Source: Caldilineaceae bacterium (GTDB lineage Bacteria > Chloroflexota > Anaerolineae > Caldilineales > Caldilineaceae). From it: DNA of 44,175 bases. The stretch spans positions 1 to 44,175 of the forward strand of contig JAGRCP010000088.1 of NCBI GenBank assembly GCA_020433455.1, read 5' to 3'. Within the stretch, counting starts at the first letter, position 1, and each line of letters begins with the position of its first letter. Position numbers and translations under genes: made by a program. Positions 21,869 through 31,136 of the stretch are shown here, one piece after another. The notes under the pieces were generated by a model. That model ran no database searches. It was not told the DNA's origin and worked only from the letters and a program-made list of their open reading frames with translations.

Positions 21869-22867
21869 TCAGGTCGTCTGCTCTGATTCGGCAGCGATAA
21901 TCAGAGCAATATTGCCCTTTTTGCGGCCGGCTTCCACATAACGATGGGCGGAAATCGCTTCTTCCAACGGGTAGCAACGGTCCAGCGCCGGTTTGATTTC
22001 CCCTCGCTCGAGCATCTGGGCCAGGGCAACGAGATCCGCCGATTGGCGCGCAGAAACCTTTGTATAGACTCGCCTGCCGCCCCGCTTTATCGCACTGCGC
22101 ATCATATGCGCCGGCGTGGGGTTGGCAATAAGGTAACGCCCATCCTCGGTCAAGCACTCCAGGCTTCGACCATAATGGCTTTTGCCCACCACGTCGAATA
22201 TCACATCATAGCGCCGGCCGCTGCGGGTAAAATCCTGCTGAGTATAGTCAATTACCTCATCCGCGCCCAAACGGCGCAGAAAATCCAACTTCTCGCCGCT
22301 GTCCACAGCGGTAATCACCGCGCCTGCCCGTTTCGCCATCTGCAACGCGTACGTGCCGATACTGCCGCCGGAACCGTTGATCAGCATCCTTTCCCCAGGA
22401 CGAAGCGCCGCCAGACGCAAAAAGTGGATGGCTTCCAGGCCGCCGGTAGCGATGGTCGCAGCCTGGGCAAACGGCAGGTTGGCCGGTTTGGGAGCCAGCG
22501 CCGCACCACTGCCCGCTTCGGACAGGCAGATGTACTCAGCATAAGACCCCATGGTCATGCCTGTTCCGCCCAACACCGAATCGCCTGGCTGAAAGCCCTT
22601 TACATCCGGGCCGACCCGCTCAACCACGCCGGCAAATTCCTGCCCCAATACCGTTATACGAGTCGGTTTACGAATTCCCGCATAGAGGCGGATAGGAAGA
22701 CGGAGCCAAAGCGGAAAGCTCAAGCTGCGCAGTTCACAATCGCCCAACGTCACTCCGGCGGCATAGACCCGGATCAAGAGTTGATCCCCCTTGGGAACAG
22801 GTTGCTCAATTTCGCCCATACAGAGGACGTCGGGCGGGCCATAAGCTGTCCACAAAACGGCTTTCAT
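21869..22867 (-). CDS. MDR-superfamily NAD(P)-dependent alcohol dehydrogenase / quinone oxidoreductase
   Basis: A 332-aa medium-chain dehydrogenase/reductase. The N-terminal GroES-like domain (MKAVLWTAYGPPDVL, GQEFAGVVERVG, FQPGDSVLG) is followed by a Rossmann domain with INGSGGSIGTYALQMAKRAGA and DVIFDVVGKSHY. The structural and catalytic zinc Cys sets of classical alcohol dehydrogenases are missing, so it is more like quinone oxidoreductase or reticulon-4-interacting-protein-type enzymes. The ATG at 22867 has AGGGA six bases upstream and is preferred to a GTG at 22882. Substrate unknown. It probably shares a transcript with nhaA. Confidence 0.9.
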   Translation of the reverse strand: MKAVLWTAYGPPDVLCMGEIEQPVPKGDQLLIRVYAAGVTLGDCELRSLSFPLWLRLPIRLYAGIRKPTRITVLGQEFAGVVERVGPDVKGFQPGDSVLGGTGMTMGSYAEYICLSEAGSGAALAPKPANLPFAQAATIATGGLEAIHFLRLAALRPGERMLINGSGGSIGTYALQMAKRAGAVITAVDSGEKLDFLRRLGADEVIDYTQQDFTRSGRRYDVIFDVVGKSHYGRSLECLTEDGRYLIANPTPAHMMRSAIKRGGRRVYTKVSARQSADLVALAQMLERGEIKPALDRCYPLEEAISAHRYVEAGRKKGNIALIIAAESEQTT

Positions 22868-22907
22868 AGGGATTCCCTGCACCTTTCGTATTTTCTCATA
22901 CTTGCTT

Positions 22908-22936
22908 TTGACAACGCTTTCTGTACCGCCTATACT
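22908..22936 (+). promoter_or_regulatory. Consensus promoter for the tRNA gene
   Basis: -35 TTGACA (22908-22913), exactly 17-bp spacer, -10 TATACT (22931-22936). The tRNA starts 22 bp after the -10 box. Confidence 0.8.
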
Positions 22937-22957
22937 ACGTACTGACGTTCACCGCAT

Positions 22958-23028
22958 GCGGCTATGGTGTAACGGTAACACTGATGCTTCCCAAGCATCC
23001 ATTACGGGTTCGAATCCCGTTAGCCGCT
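22958..23028 (+). tRNA. tRNA-Gly (anticodon CCC)
   Basis: A 71-nt cloverleaf. The acceptor stem gcggcta pairs perfectly with tagccgc (23021-23027), with discriminator T at 23028. The anticodon stem gatgc/gcatc encloses the loop ttcccaa, giving anticodon CCC, which reads GGG. The T arm acggg/cccgt has loop ttcgaat. CCA is not encoded. A consensus promoter lies upstream and a terminator immediately downstream. Confidence 0.95.
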
Positions 23029-23034
23029 TCCCCA

Positions 23035-23072
23035 AGCGTCCCGCCGAGCCATGAGCTGCCGGGGCGCTTTTT
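23035..23072 (+). terminator. Rho-independent terminator of the tRNA gene
   Basis: A 9-bp stem (23035-23043 with 23060-23068, one G-T pair) ends in a T run at 23068-23072. It lies 7 nt after the tRNA. Confidence 0.8.
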
Positions 23073-23116
23073 ATTGTGATTCTTCAGCAACGCAAGGCTA
23101 ATGACAGGAATGCTTT

Positions 23117-23941
23117 ATGCCCGAAGGACCGGAAATTCGCCGCGCGGCCGACGAAGTAGCCGCGGCCATCGCAGGCAAGCGCACCGAAAAAGTCTTCTTC
23201 GCCTTCGACCGCCTCAAGCACTTTGAGCCCATGCTCAGCGGAGAAATGGTCGACGCGGTTGAGACCCGGGGCAAAGCCATGCTCACGCGCTTTGCCAATG
23301 ATTACAACATCTACAGCCATAACCAACTCTATGGCCGCTGGGTTATTCGCGACGCCTACGATTGGCCGCAAACCAATCGCCAACTTCGTCTGGCAATCCA
23401 CAACCCCGAAAAATCCGCCCTCCTCTACAGCGCCTCGGAAATCGAGGTTCTCCACAACAGCGAACTGGCGGATCACCCCTTTCTCAGTAAGCTGGGGCCG
23501 GACCTCATGGACCCCGACGTGACGGAAGCCGAGGTAATCGCCCGCTTTCGCGCAGAAGAGTTCCAGCGCCGCCGCCTCACTACGCTACTGCTGGATCAAG
23601 GCTTTCTGGCGGGGACGGGCAACTACCTGCGCAGCGAAATCCTCTTCACCGCAGGCGTCCATCCCTCCCTGCGCCCCATGGACTGCACGGACGAACAGCT
23701 CGATGCCCTGGGCCGGGCTGCGCTCATGCTGACCCGACGCTCGTACGCGACGCAAGGGATTACCAACGATCCGGATCGCGCGGCCGCGCTGAAGGCCGCG
23801 GGCTGGAAATGGGACGACTATCGCTTTCAGGTCTTCCGGCGCGACGGCCAGGGCTGCTTCATCTGCGGCGAGCTAATCCGCCAGGATCGCATCGGCGGCC
23901 GCGGCCTCTATTACTGCCCCCATTGTCAGGCGGAAAAATAG
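23117..23941 (+). CDS. nei: Endonuclease VIII (Nei), DNA glycosylase/AP lyase
   Basis: Removes oxidised pyrimidines from DNA and cleaves the abasic site. MPEGPEIRRAADEVAAAI has the catalytic Pro and Glu just after Met. VETRGKAMLTRFAND, IYSHNQLYGRW and LLYSASEIE follow E. coli Nei more closely than Fpg. LLDQGFLAGTGNYLRSEIL is the helix-two-turn-helix. The C-terminal zinc finger has CFIC and CPHC. At 274 aa the length is typical. AGGA seven bases before the ATG supports the start. It follows the tRNA gene and converges on the CoxE-like gene with a 16-bp gap. Confidence 0.95.
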   Translation: MPEGPEIRRAADEVAAAIAGKRTEKVFFAFDRLKHFEPMLSGEMVDAVETRGKAMLTRFANDYNIYSHNQLYGRWVIRDAYDWPQTNRQLRLAIHNPEKSALLYSASEIEVLHNSELADHPFLSKLGPDLMDPDVTEAEVIARFRAEEFQRRRLTTLLLDQGFLAGTGNYLRSEILFTAGVHPSLRPMDCTDEQLDALGRAALMLTRRSYATQGITNDPDRAAALKAAGWKWDDYRFQVFRRDGQGCFICGELIRQDRIGGRGLYYCPHCQAEK

Positions 23942-23957
23942 GCTCAAGCCCGACGCC

Positions 23958-25136
23958 CTATAGCTTGCCGATGAGCGCCTCAATGCTTTCCAGGTTGTGA
24001 GCGGCAAGAAAGTCATCGATAAAGGGGCGCGCCGCGGCCATTCCCCGGGTAAGGGGCGCATAGGCGGGATCACCCAATAGCGGATTGAGCCACACAAGGC
24101 GCGTACTGCTGCGGCGCAGCCGGGTCACGGCCCGGCCCAGCAGGGCGGGATCCCCCCGATCCCAGCCGTCGCTGATGATGAGGGTCACCGGTCGCTTGCT
24201 CATGAGGCCGCCGCCCCATTCCCGCTCAAAGGTCATCAACGCCTGGCCCAAACGCGTGCCGCCCGCCCAATCCTCCACCTGATGACTGACCTGAGCCAGC
24301 GCAATATCCGCTTCCCGCGTCTGCAAAATCGTCGTCACCCGGCTGATCCGCGTGGCAAACAGAAAGACTTCCACCCGCCTCCCCGGCCAGCGGGCCAATG
24401 CCCAAAGCCAAGGCAGGAGCGTATCCGTGTAGAGAGCCATGGAGCCGCTGATGTCGGCGAAAATCAGCAGCGGCTGCGGGCGCTCTTTGGTTCGGGAATA
24501 GAGCCACGTCGTCACCTCGCCGCCGGTGCGCCGGCTGAGCGCCATTGTCCGCCCCCAATCCACATCGCCCCGGCGCGCCCTTCGCCGGCGCCGACGCGGA
24601 CGCAGACGGGTTTGACGCTCGCCCAGGCGCTGTAAGAGCCGGGCCACAGCCTCCCGCTCGGCCCGAGTGAGGGCGGAAAAGTCCCGCCGGCGCAGACGTT
24701 CGGCCGGGCTGTATCCCGCCCAGCCGCCGCCCGCGCCGGACGCTTCGTCCGACCGCCCCAGCCGGACGCCCACGACAGCCGACTCGCTTTCACCCTGTCG
24801 GGTCGGGCCGTCCTGATCCAGCCCGGGCATTGCTCCCTGCGCGTCACGCGGCGGCAGGGGATGCGCGGGATGGGGAACGCGCCAAAAATGGTCGAAGAGG
24901 AGCCGGAAAGGATCAAGCTCCTCGCGCCGGGTAACGAATGCGGCGCGCAGGGCAAAATAAAAATCGCACCGGTTATTGATGTCAATAAACTTGAGAGCGT
25001 CTACCCCGGCCAGGAGATCATCGCTGCCCGCGGTAAAGCCCGCCGCGCGCAGAAGACGCGTAAAGAGGGTCAGGTTATGCAGGAGCGCGCCGGCAGCCTC
25101 CCCCGAGTCCGGAACGGAATCCACGTCAACCGCCAC
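23958..25136 (-). CDS. CoxE-like VWA-domain protein
   Basis: A 392-aa protein with a C-terminal von Willebrand A domain: MIDAS motif DISGSM (228-233) and TLIISDGWDRGD. An Arg-rich stretch (about 174-190) precedes it. CoxE-like VWA proteins work with MoxR/CoxD AAA+ ATPases in maturation of metalloenzymes such as molybdenum hydroxylases (family knowledge). The frame is open far upstream but overlaps the MoxR gene; the first start outside it is GTG at 25136, one base after the MoxR stop (TAA, C, GTG). A second GTG lies at 25124. The tight junction implies translational coupling. Confidence 0.88.
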   Translation of the reverse strand: MAVDVDSVPDSGEAAGALLHNLTLFTRLLRAAGFTAGSDDLLAGVDALKFIDINNRCDFYFALRAAFVTRREELDPFRLLFDHFWRVPHPAHPLPPRDAQGAMPGLDQDGPTRQGESESAVVGVRLGRSDEASGAGGGWAGYSPAERLRRRDFSALTRAEREAVARLLQRLGERQTRLRPRRRRRRARRGDVDWGRTMALSRRTGGEVTTWLYSRTKERPQPLLIFADISGSMALYTDTLLPWLWALARWPGRRVEVFLFATRISRVTTILQTREADIALAQVSHQVEDWAGGTRLGQALMTFEREWGGGLMSKRPVTLIISDGWDRGDPALLGRAVTRLRRSSTRLVWLNPLLGDPAYAPLTRGMAAARPFIDDFLAAHNLESIEALIGKL

Positions 25137-25137
25137 G

Positions 25138-26037
25138 TTAACGACTTCGGATCCCCGCCCACAGACCCTGCCAAGCGCCGTCGCTGATGTGCGCCAGGTC
25201 CGCCTGATCCTTGAGCAACACGCCCAGCGTTGCCTGAATCCATTCTTCCTCCAGCGCGGTCTGGTCCAGCGCAACGAGGGCCTGGACCCAGTCCAGCGTC
25301 TCGGCGACGCCCGGCCGCTTGTAGAGTTCCTCGGCGCGCAGAGCCTGGACAAACCCGGTCGCCTGGCGGGCCAACAGTTCAGCGGCCCGGGGCGCCCGCG
25401 CCTGTACGATGGCCAGTTCAGCGTCAAAATCAGGATAGTCGATCCAGCAGTAGAGGCAACGCCGGGTCAGGGCGTCGTGGAGCGCACGGGTGCGGTTAGA
25501 GGTGAGAATGACCAGGGGACGAGTCTGGGCGCGCACGACGCCCAGTTCGGGAATCGTGATTTGGAAATCGGCCAGAATCTCCAAGAGAAACGCCTCGAAC
25601 TCGTCATCACTGCGGTCAATCTCATCGATAAGCAGGACGCGGGGCGTCTCATCCTCGCCTTCCAGCGCCTGAAGCAGCGGGCGCTTCAGGAGAAAGCGGG
25701 ACGCATAGAGTTCGGTCTCGCTGAAGGCCTCGCCCTGGGCTTCCAGGTAGCGCAGATGCATGAGCTGACGCGGATAGTCCCACGCATAGAGCGCCTGGCT
25801 CGCATCAATGCCCTCGTAGCACTGAAGGCGAATCAGCTCGCCGCCCAGCACCGCGGCCATGGCTTTGGCCGCCTCGGTCTTGCCTACGCCCGGCTCGCCT
25901 TCCAAAAGCAGGGGGCGTCCCAGCTTCAGCGCCAGGAAGAGGGAGGTGGCCAGTCCCCGGTCGGCGATATAGGCATGCTGCAGAAGAGCGCGTTGCAGAT
26001 CATCGATGGTGGCGGGAAGAACGGATTCGTTGGGCAT
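25138..26037 (-). CDS. MoxR-family AAA+ ATPase (CoxD-like)
   Basis: A 299-aa AAA+ ATPase with Walker A GEPGVGKT (47-54), Walker B VLLIDEID (134-141), sensor region VILTSNRTRAL and an arginine-rich finger region DALTRRCLYCWIDYP, all typical of MoxR proteins. It likely remodels or activates a partner enzyme together with the adjacent VWA protein. The start is uncertain: ATG at 26037 (MPNESVLPATIDDL) matches the family, but another in-frame ATG exists at 26100 and neither has a clear Shine-Dalgarno. It is divergent from xdhC, 153 bp away. Confidence 0.92.
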   Translation of the reverse strand: MPNESVLPATIDDLQRALLQHAYIADRGLATSLFLALKLGRPLLLEGEPGVGKTEAAKAMAAVLGGELIRLQCYEGIDASQALYAWDYPRQLMHLRYLEAQGEAFSETELYASRFLLKRPLLQALEGEDETPRVLLIDEIDRSDDEFEAFLLEILADFQITIPELGVVRAQTRPLVILTSNRTRALHDALTRRCLYCWIDYPDFDAELAIVQARAPRAAELLARQATGFVQALRAEELYKRPGVAETLDWVQALVALDQTALEEEWIQATLGVLLKDQADLAHISDGAWQGLWAGIRSR

Positions 26038-26190
26038 AAGCCGATGGCGATTCGCAGGATTGAGGAGGCGCGGTGCAGATTGCCCCGCATGGCGCGCCAT
26101 GATAGCATAAACGACAGAAACGCATTATACTCCATTCACCCGACTCACTGAAGCGAAAATTGAGGCCGTCATGCGCAAGGAGCTACCGAC

Positions 26191-27249
26191 ATGAGCGCTG
26201 CCACCGCCCCCCATCAGCTGTGGGAGCAAATTGACGCCTGGCGCAAGGCGGGCGAACGCGTGGCCCTGGCCACGCTGGTCAAAGTCTACGGCTCCGCGCC
26301 CCAGGGATTGGGCGCCAAGATGGCGATCAGCGCAGGCGGCTCCATGGTCGGCTCGGTGAGCGGCGGCTGCGTGGAGGGTGCAGTTGTGCAGAGCGCGCTG
26401 ACGGTGCTGGAAGGCGGACCGCCCCAATTGGTCGCCTACGGCATTGATGACGACTGGGCCCGGGGCGTGGGTCTGGCCTGCGGCGGCGCGATTGAGGTCT
26501 TCATCAACGAGCTGCCCGCGCCCGGGGAAAACGATTACCCGACCCTGCTCCACGCTGCACAGAGAAACAAGCAACCCGCGGTATTGATTACCGCGCTGGC
26601 AGGACCCTATCCGGGCAAAACCCTCCTTCTGACGGACGGCGAACCCGCGGCGGGCGGATTGCTCGAACTGCTGAACGATGATGAGCTTACAGCCGTTATG
26701 CGCCAAAGCATGGTCTTGCAGCCGGCCCGCATGCAGCTCTACGACCACGATCTCTTCTTTGACGTCTACCGGCCGCCCAAACGCCTCTTTATCATCGGTG
26801 CGGTCCACACGGCGATTGCCTTGGTCGGCTTTGCCCGGACGCTGGGCTTCGAGACCTACGTCCTGGACGCGCGAGGGGCGTTTGCCACCCCGGAGCGCTT
26901 TCCCCATGCCCATCATCTGCTGGTCGGCTGGCCCGGGGATACCCTGGCCGGGCTGGACCTGGACGCATCCAGCTACGTGGTGGTCCTTACCCACGACGCC
27001 AAAATCGACAACCCCGCGCTGATCCAGGCGCTTGCCGGCCCTGCCCGCTACATCGGCGCCTTAGGCTCGCGCCGGACCCACGCCGCGCGCAGCGACGATT
27101 TGCGCAGCCTGGGCGCGGCCGATGAGCAGATCGCCCGCATCCACGCGCCCATCGGTCTGGACCTGGGCGGCCGCCGCCCCGAAGAGATTGCGCTGGCCAT
27201 CATGGCCGAAATTGTGGCGGTGGAAAACCAATCGCAACCAATCGAATGA
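26191..27249 (+). CDS. XdhC/CoxI-family molybdenum-hydroxylase maturation protein
   Basis: A 352-aa protein of the XdhC/CoxI family, which binds molybdenum cofactor and promotes its sulfuration and insertion into xanthine dehydrogenase or CO-dehydrogenase-like enzymes. The N-terminal domain has the signature GSVSGGCVEG (54-63) and ACGGAIEVFI. The C-terminal Rossmann-like domain has LFIIGAVHTAIALVGFARTLGF, VVVLTHDAKIDNPAL, YIGALGSRRTH and PIGLDLGGRRPEEIALAI. AAGGAG eight bases before the ATG. With the divergent MoxR/CoxE pair it forms a cox-type accessory set, but no hydroxylase subunit is in the window. Confidence 0.93.
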   Translation: MSAATAPHQLWEQIDAWRKAGERVALATLVKVYGSAPQGLGAKMAISAGGSMVGSVSGGCVEGAVVQSALTVLEGGPPQLVAYGIDDDWARGVGLACGGAIEVFINELPAPGENDYPTLLHAAQRNKQPAVLITALAGPYPGKTLLLTDGEPAAGGLLELLNDDELTAVMRQSMVLQPARMQLYDHDLFFDVYRPPKRLFIIGAVHTAIALVGFARTLGFETYVLDARGAFATPERFPHAHHLLVGWPGDTLAGLDLDASSYVVVLTHDAKIDNPALIQALAGPARYIGALGSRRTHAARSDDLRSLGAADEQIARIHAPIGLDLGGRRPEEIALAIMAEIVAVENQSQPIE

Positions 27250-27281
27250 GACATTGCACGAATCCCTTCAAGGAGGAAGAG

Positions 27282-28562
<1,281 letters not shown>

Positions 28563-28573
28563 GCAGCGCAACC

Positions 28574-29836
28574 ATGTCCAATCTCGCAACAGACATCCTC
28601 ATCATCGGCGGCGGTGTCATCGGCGCATGCGGCGCGCTCTACCTGACCCGCGCCGGCCGCGAGGTCACGCTGGTGGAGCGGGGCGAGCTGTGCGGCGAGG
28701 CGTCCCGGGGCAATGCGTGCTGGGTTGCGGCCGGGCACTCCTTGCCCACGGCCGCGCCGGGCGTGCTGGGCCAGGGAATGCGCTGGCTCCTGGATTCGGG
28801 CAGCCCCTTCCACATCAAGCCCCGGCCGAGCCTGGATCTGGCCCGCTGGCTGTGGCGCTTCCGGGCCGCCTGCGCCCAGGAGCAGATGATGGAAAGCGCC
28901 CGCTCGCTGCTGGAGTTGAACCGCACCAGCCTGGCCCTCTTCCGGGAACTGGCGGCCGAACCCGGCCTGGACTTCGGCTTTACGGAAGACGGTGTGCTCC
29001 ACCTGCATCTCTCGGACAAGTACCGCCAGGCGGGCGAGAAGCAGGCAGCGCTCCTGCGCGGCATAGGCGTAGAGGCCCGGTCGCTGGATCGGGCGGGATT
29101 GGAAAAAGTGGAGCCCAATCTCCGGGCGGGGATCGAGTCAGGCATCTTCTATCCCGAGCACGCCCACCTGGACCCGGTGAAGCTGGTTGAGGCCCTTGCG
29201 GCCCAGGCCGAAGCGGAAGGCGCGACAATTCTGACCCGGACCGCGGTCACAGGCTTTGGGCAGGAGAGCGGCCGCATTCGCACCGTCCGCACAGCGCAGG
29301 GAACGTTTGCGCCTCGGGAAGTCGTGCTGGCCGCGGGCGCGTGGTCCTCGCTTTGGGCCAGGGAGCTGGGCGCGCCCATCCTCATGCAGCCGGCCAAGGG
29401 CTACAGCGTGACCGTCAAGCGGCGCACAGCCCAGCAGGGCCCCACCCGCTGCCTGTCGGTGGACGACTACAAGGTCGCGGTGACGCCCCTGGACGCCGCG
29501 CGCTTCCGCTTCAGCAGCACCCTGGAACTGGCGGGTTTTGACCCGAGCATCAATCCCAAACGCCTGCGCGTGAACCGAGACGCGCTGCAAGCCGTCCTGC
29601 CGGACATGGAGTCCCTGGACGCGGAGGAGCCGTGGTCCGGCTACCGCCCCCTGACGCCCGATAGCCTCCCCTATATCGGCCGCAGCGAGCAGATCGGCAA
29701 CCTCATTTTCGCCACCGGGCACGGGATGCTGGGCATCACCCAGGGGCCGATTACGGGCAAGCTGGTGGCCGAGATCGTGACCGGGGATGCGCCGACGGCG
29801 GACCTGAGCCCACTGCGGCCCGAGCGATATGCGTAA
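28574..29836 (+). CDS. FAD-dependent amino-acid dehydrogenase (DadA/DAO family)
   Basis: A 420-aa DAO-family flavoprotein. The N-terminal ADP-binding motif is DILIIGGGVIGACGALYL with VERGELCGEASRGNACWV. The substrate domain includes LEKVEPNLRAGIESGIFYP, VVLAAGAWSSLWARELG and the C-terminal SGYRPLTPDSLPYIGRS plus FATGHGMLGITQGPITG, all close to D-amino acid dehydrogenase DadA. It probably oxidatively deaminates a D-amino acid or related amine. ATG 28574 is preferred to a GTG at 28559 that overlaps the preceding stop. The last 150 bp recur, 95% identical, at 30921-31069 beyond a toxin-antitoxin insert. Confidence 0.92.
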   Translation: MSNLATDILIIGGGVIGACGALYLTRAGREVTLVERGELCGEASRGNACWVAAGHSLPTAAPGVLGQGMRWLLDSGSPFHIKPRPSLDLARWLWRFRAACAQEQMMESARSLLELNRTSLALFRELAAEPGLDFGFTEDGVLHLHLSDKYRQAGEKQAALLRGIGVEARSLDRAGLEKVEPNLRAGIESGIFYPEHAHLDPVKLVEALAAQAEAEGATILTRTAVTGFGQESGRIRTVRTAQGTFAPREVVLAAGAWSSLWARELGAPILMQPAKGYSVTVKRRTAQQGPTRCLSVDDYKVAVTPLDAARFRFSSTLELAGFDPSINPKRLRVNRDALQAVLPDMESLDAEEPWSGYRPLTPDSLPYIGRSEQIGNLIFATGHGMLGITQGPITGKLVAEIVTGDAPTADLSPLRPERYA

Positions 29837-29919
29837 TAAGGGTCTATTGGTCAAGTGAAAGACTTGGATCGGAATTTGTTCGAGTCTGCATGCGAGAGTT
29901 TAGGCCACTCCCAAGAATT

Positions 29920-29985
29920 ACGTCCCCGGCACTGGCCACAAACTTTGCCGATAGCCAGTGTGGCGTCGGCCAGTGCCGGGGACGT
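29920..29985. repeat. 18-bp perfect inverted repeat
   Basis: Arms 29920-29937 and 29968-29985 are perfect complements, starting acgtccccgg. The 30-nt loop contains a third gccagtg (29954-29960), so the left arm could also pair locally. No T run follows; it looks like a palindromic element rather than a terminator. Confidence 0.8.
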
Positions 29986-30044
29986 TAAGGGATTCGATTT
30001 CCTGGAGCGACCTTACGCCAACTAGGATTCATCTTAGGCCCAAT

Positions 30045-30071
30045 TTGATCCCACTGCGGGATCATGATAAT
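30045..30071 (+). promoter_or_regulatory. Candidate higBA promoter and operator
   Basis: TTGATC (30045-30050) and GATAAT (30066-30071) are separated by 15 bp. The palindrome GATCCC-actgc-GGGATC (30047-30063) lies across the spacer. HigA-type antitoxins often repress their own promoter through such sites; that role here is inferred. Confidence 0.4.
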
Positions 30072-30079
30072 CTATTCTT

Positions 30080-30373
30080 ATGCGTGTTATAGCGAAGAAG
30101 ACATTACGAGAATTTTGGGAGCGGCATACAGATGTAAAGCCCCAGCTTCAAGCATGGCTGGAGGACACCGAACGCGCGAAATGGCAAACGCCGAGAGATA
30201 TCCAAGACATCTATGGTGCTGATACAGTATTGCCGGGCAATCGAGCCGTTTTTAATATCAAAGGCAACAATTATCGCCTGGTCGTGGAAATTCATTACAA
30301 CACAGGCATTGCCTATATTCGGTTCATAGGCACACATGCTGAATATGACCGAATTGATGCGCTAACGATTTGA
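30080..30373 (+). CDS. higB: HigB-type toxin (mRNA interferase)
   Basis: A 97-aa RelE-superfamily toxin of the HigB branch, expected to cleave mRNA on the ribosome. VIAKKTLREFWERH at the start, ADTVLPGNRAVFNIKGNNYRL in the middle and AYIRFIGTHAEYDRID at the end are hallmarks of the family. It is complete in length. The toxin precedes the antitoxin, as usual for higBA, with an 8-bp gap. The DNA is visibly more AT-rich than flanking genes, which suggests acquisition by transfer. Confidence 0.93.
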   Translation: MRVIAKKTLREFWERHTDVKPQLQAWLEDTERAKWQTPRDIQDIYGADTVLPGNRAVFNIKGNNYRLVVEIHYNTGIAYIRFIGTHAEYDRIDALTI

Positions 30374-30381
30374 GGACAAAA

Positions 30382-30777
30382 ATGGATATTCGACCGATAA
30401 AAACAGAAACTGATTATGCTGCGGCGCTGGATGAAATTGAAGCATTGATGGACGCCGAACCAAACACACCCGAATGTGACAAACTGGATGTATTGGCAAC
30501 TTTGGTTGAGGCATACGAAGCAGAGCATTACACGATTCCAGCACCCGACCCAATTGATGCGCTGGAGTATTACCTGGAAAGCCGTGATTTGAGCCGAAAA
30601 GATTTGGAGCCGTATATCGGCACCCGAGCCAGGGTGTCTGAAATTCTGAATCGCAAGCGACCACTGACGTTGCCAATGATTCGGCGGCTAGAAGCGGGAA
30701 CACACATACCTGCATCGATTCTCATTCAACCATATGAAACTGAACAGGGTTTTCCACAGAAAGAGATTGCTGCATAG
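30382..30777 (+). CDS. higA: HigA-type antitoxin with helix-turn-helix
   Basis: A 131-aa antitoxin. The N-terminal half (MDIRPIKTETDYAAALDEIE, then LATLVEAYEAEHY) is the typical HigA toxin-binding part. The C-terminal half is an XRE helix-turn-helix: DALEYYLESRDLSRKDLEPYI followed by SEILNRKRPLTLPMIRRL. GAGG six bases before the ATG at 30382 selects this start over a TTG at 30370. It neutralises HigB and probably represses the operon. AT-rich like higB. Confidence 0.92.
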   Translation: MDIRPIKTETDYAAALDEIEALMDAEPNTPECDKLDVLATLVEAYEAEHYTIPAPDPIDALEYYLESRDLSRKDLEPYIGTRARVSEILNRKRPLTLPMIRRLEAGTHIPASILIQPYETEQGFPQKEIAA

Positions 30778-30833
30778 AACGAACTCCGGCTGCGCCTGAT
30801 CACTGCTGCGCAGCGCGGATAAGCGGCTTGGTT

Positions 30834-30852
30834 TGAGGCGAGACACGCCTCA
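30834..30852 (+). terminator. Weak terminator candidate after higBA
   Basis: A 7-bp stem tgaggcg/cgcctca with a 5-nt loop, followed by ctttcttt. The stem is short and the T run interrupted. Confidence 0.35.
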
Positions 30853-30906
30853 CTTTCTTTGCGCCGCACAATCCTTATTCGATCTGTCGATTGAATGTGG
30901 AATATC

Positions 30907-31087
30907 CCCCCTACATCGGCGCAGCGAGCAGATCGGCAACCTCATTTTCGCCACCGGGCACGGGATGCTGGGCGTCACCCAGGGGCCGATTACAGGCAAG
31001 CTGGTGGCCGAAATTGTGACGGGGGATGCGCCGACGGCGGACCTGAGCCCGCTGCGGCCCGAGCGGTTTACAAGTCGTGGCGTGTGA
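30907..31087 (+). pseudogene. 3' remnant of a second DadA/DAO-like gene
   Basis: From 30921 to about 31069 the DNA matches the end of the upstream flavoprotein gene (29682-29830) with 8 differences in 149 bp. The preceding dozen bases also match, but one C is deleted (after 30920), which breaks the frame. Counting that stretch, seven of nine substitutions are silent (for example gag/gaa, atc/att, acg/aca), so the two sequences diverged while still under coding constraint. No start or N-terminal part exists. The frame ends ERFTSRGV and stop, unlike ERYA of the intact gene. It is the non-functional tail of a paralogue or of an exchanged allele. Confidence 0.85.
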
Positions 31088-31136
31088 AGTAACAATGCAT
31101 CAGGCAACCACAAGAAAAGGAAGGATATATACGCCC

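Noticed and set aside
29920-29985. Rho-independent terminator for the DadA-like gene
   Set aside because: The stem is strong, but there is no T run on either side.
29837-30906. higBA as a simple transposon insertion with target-site duplication
   Set aside because: No transposase or terminal inverted repeats are seen. The flanking copies are about 150 bp long and 5% diverged at mostly silent sites, unlike a target duplication.
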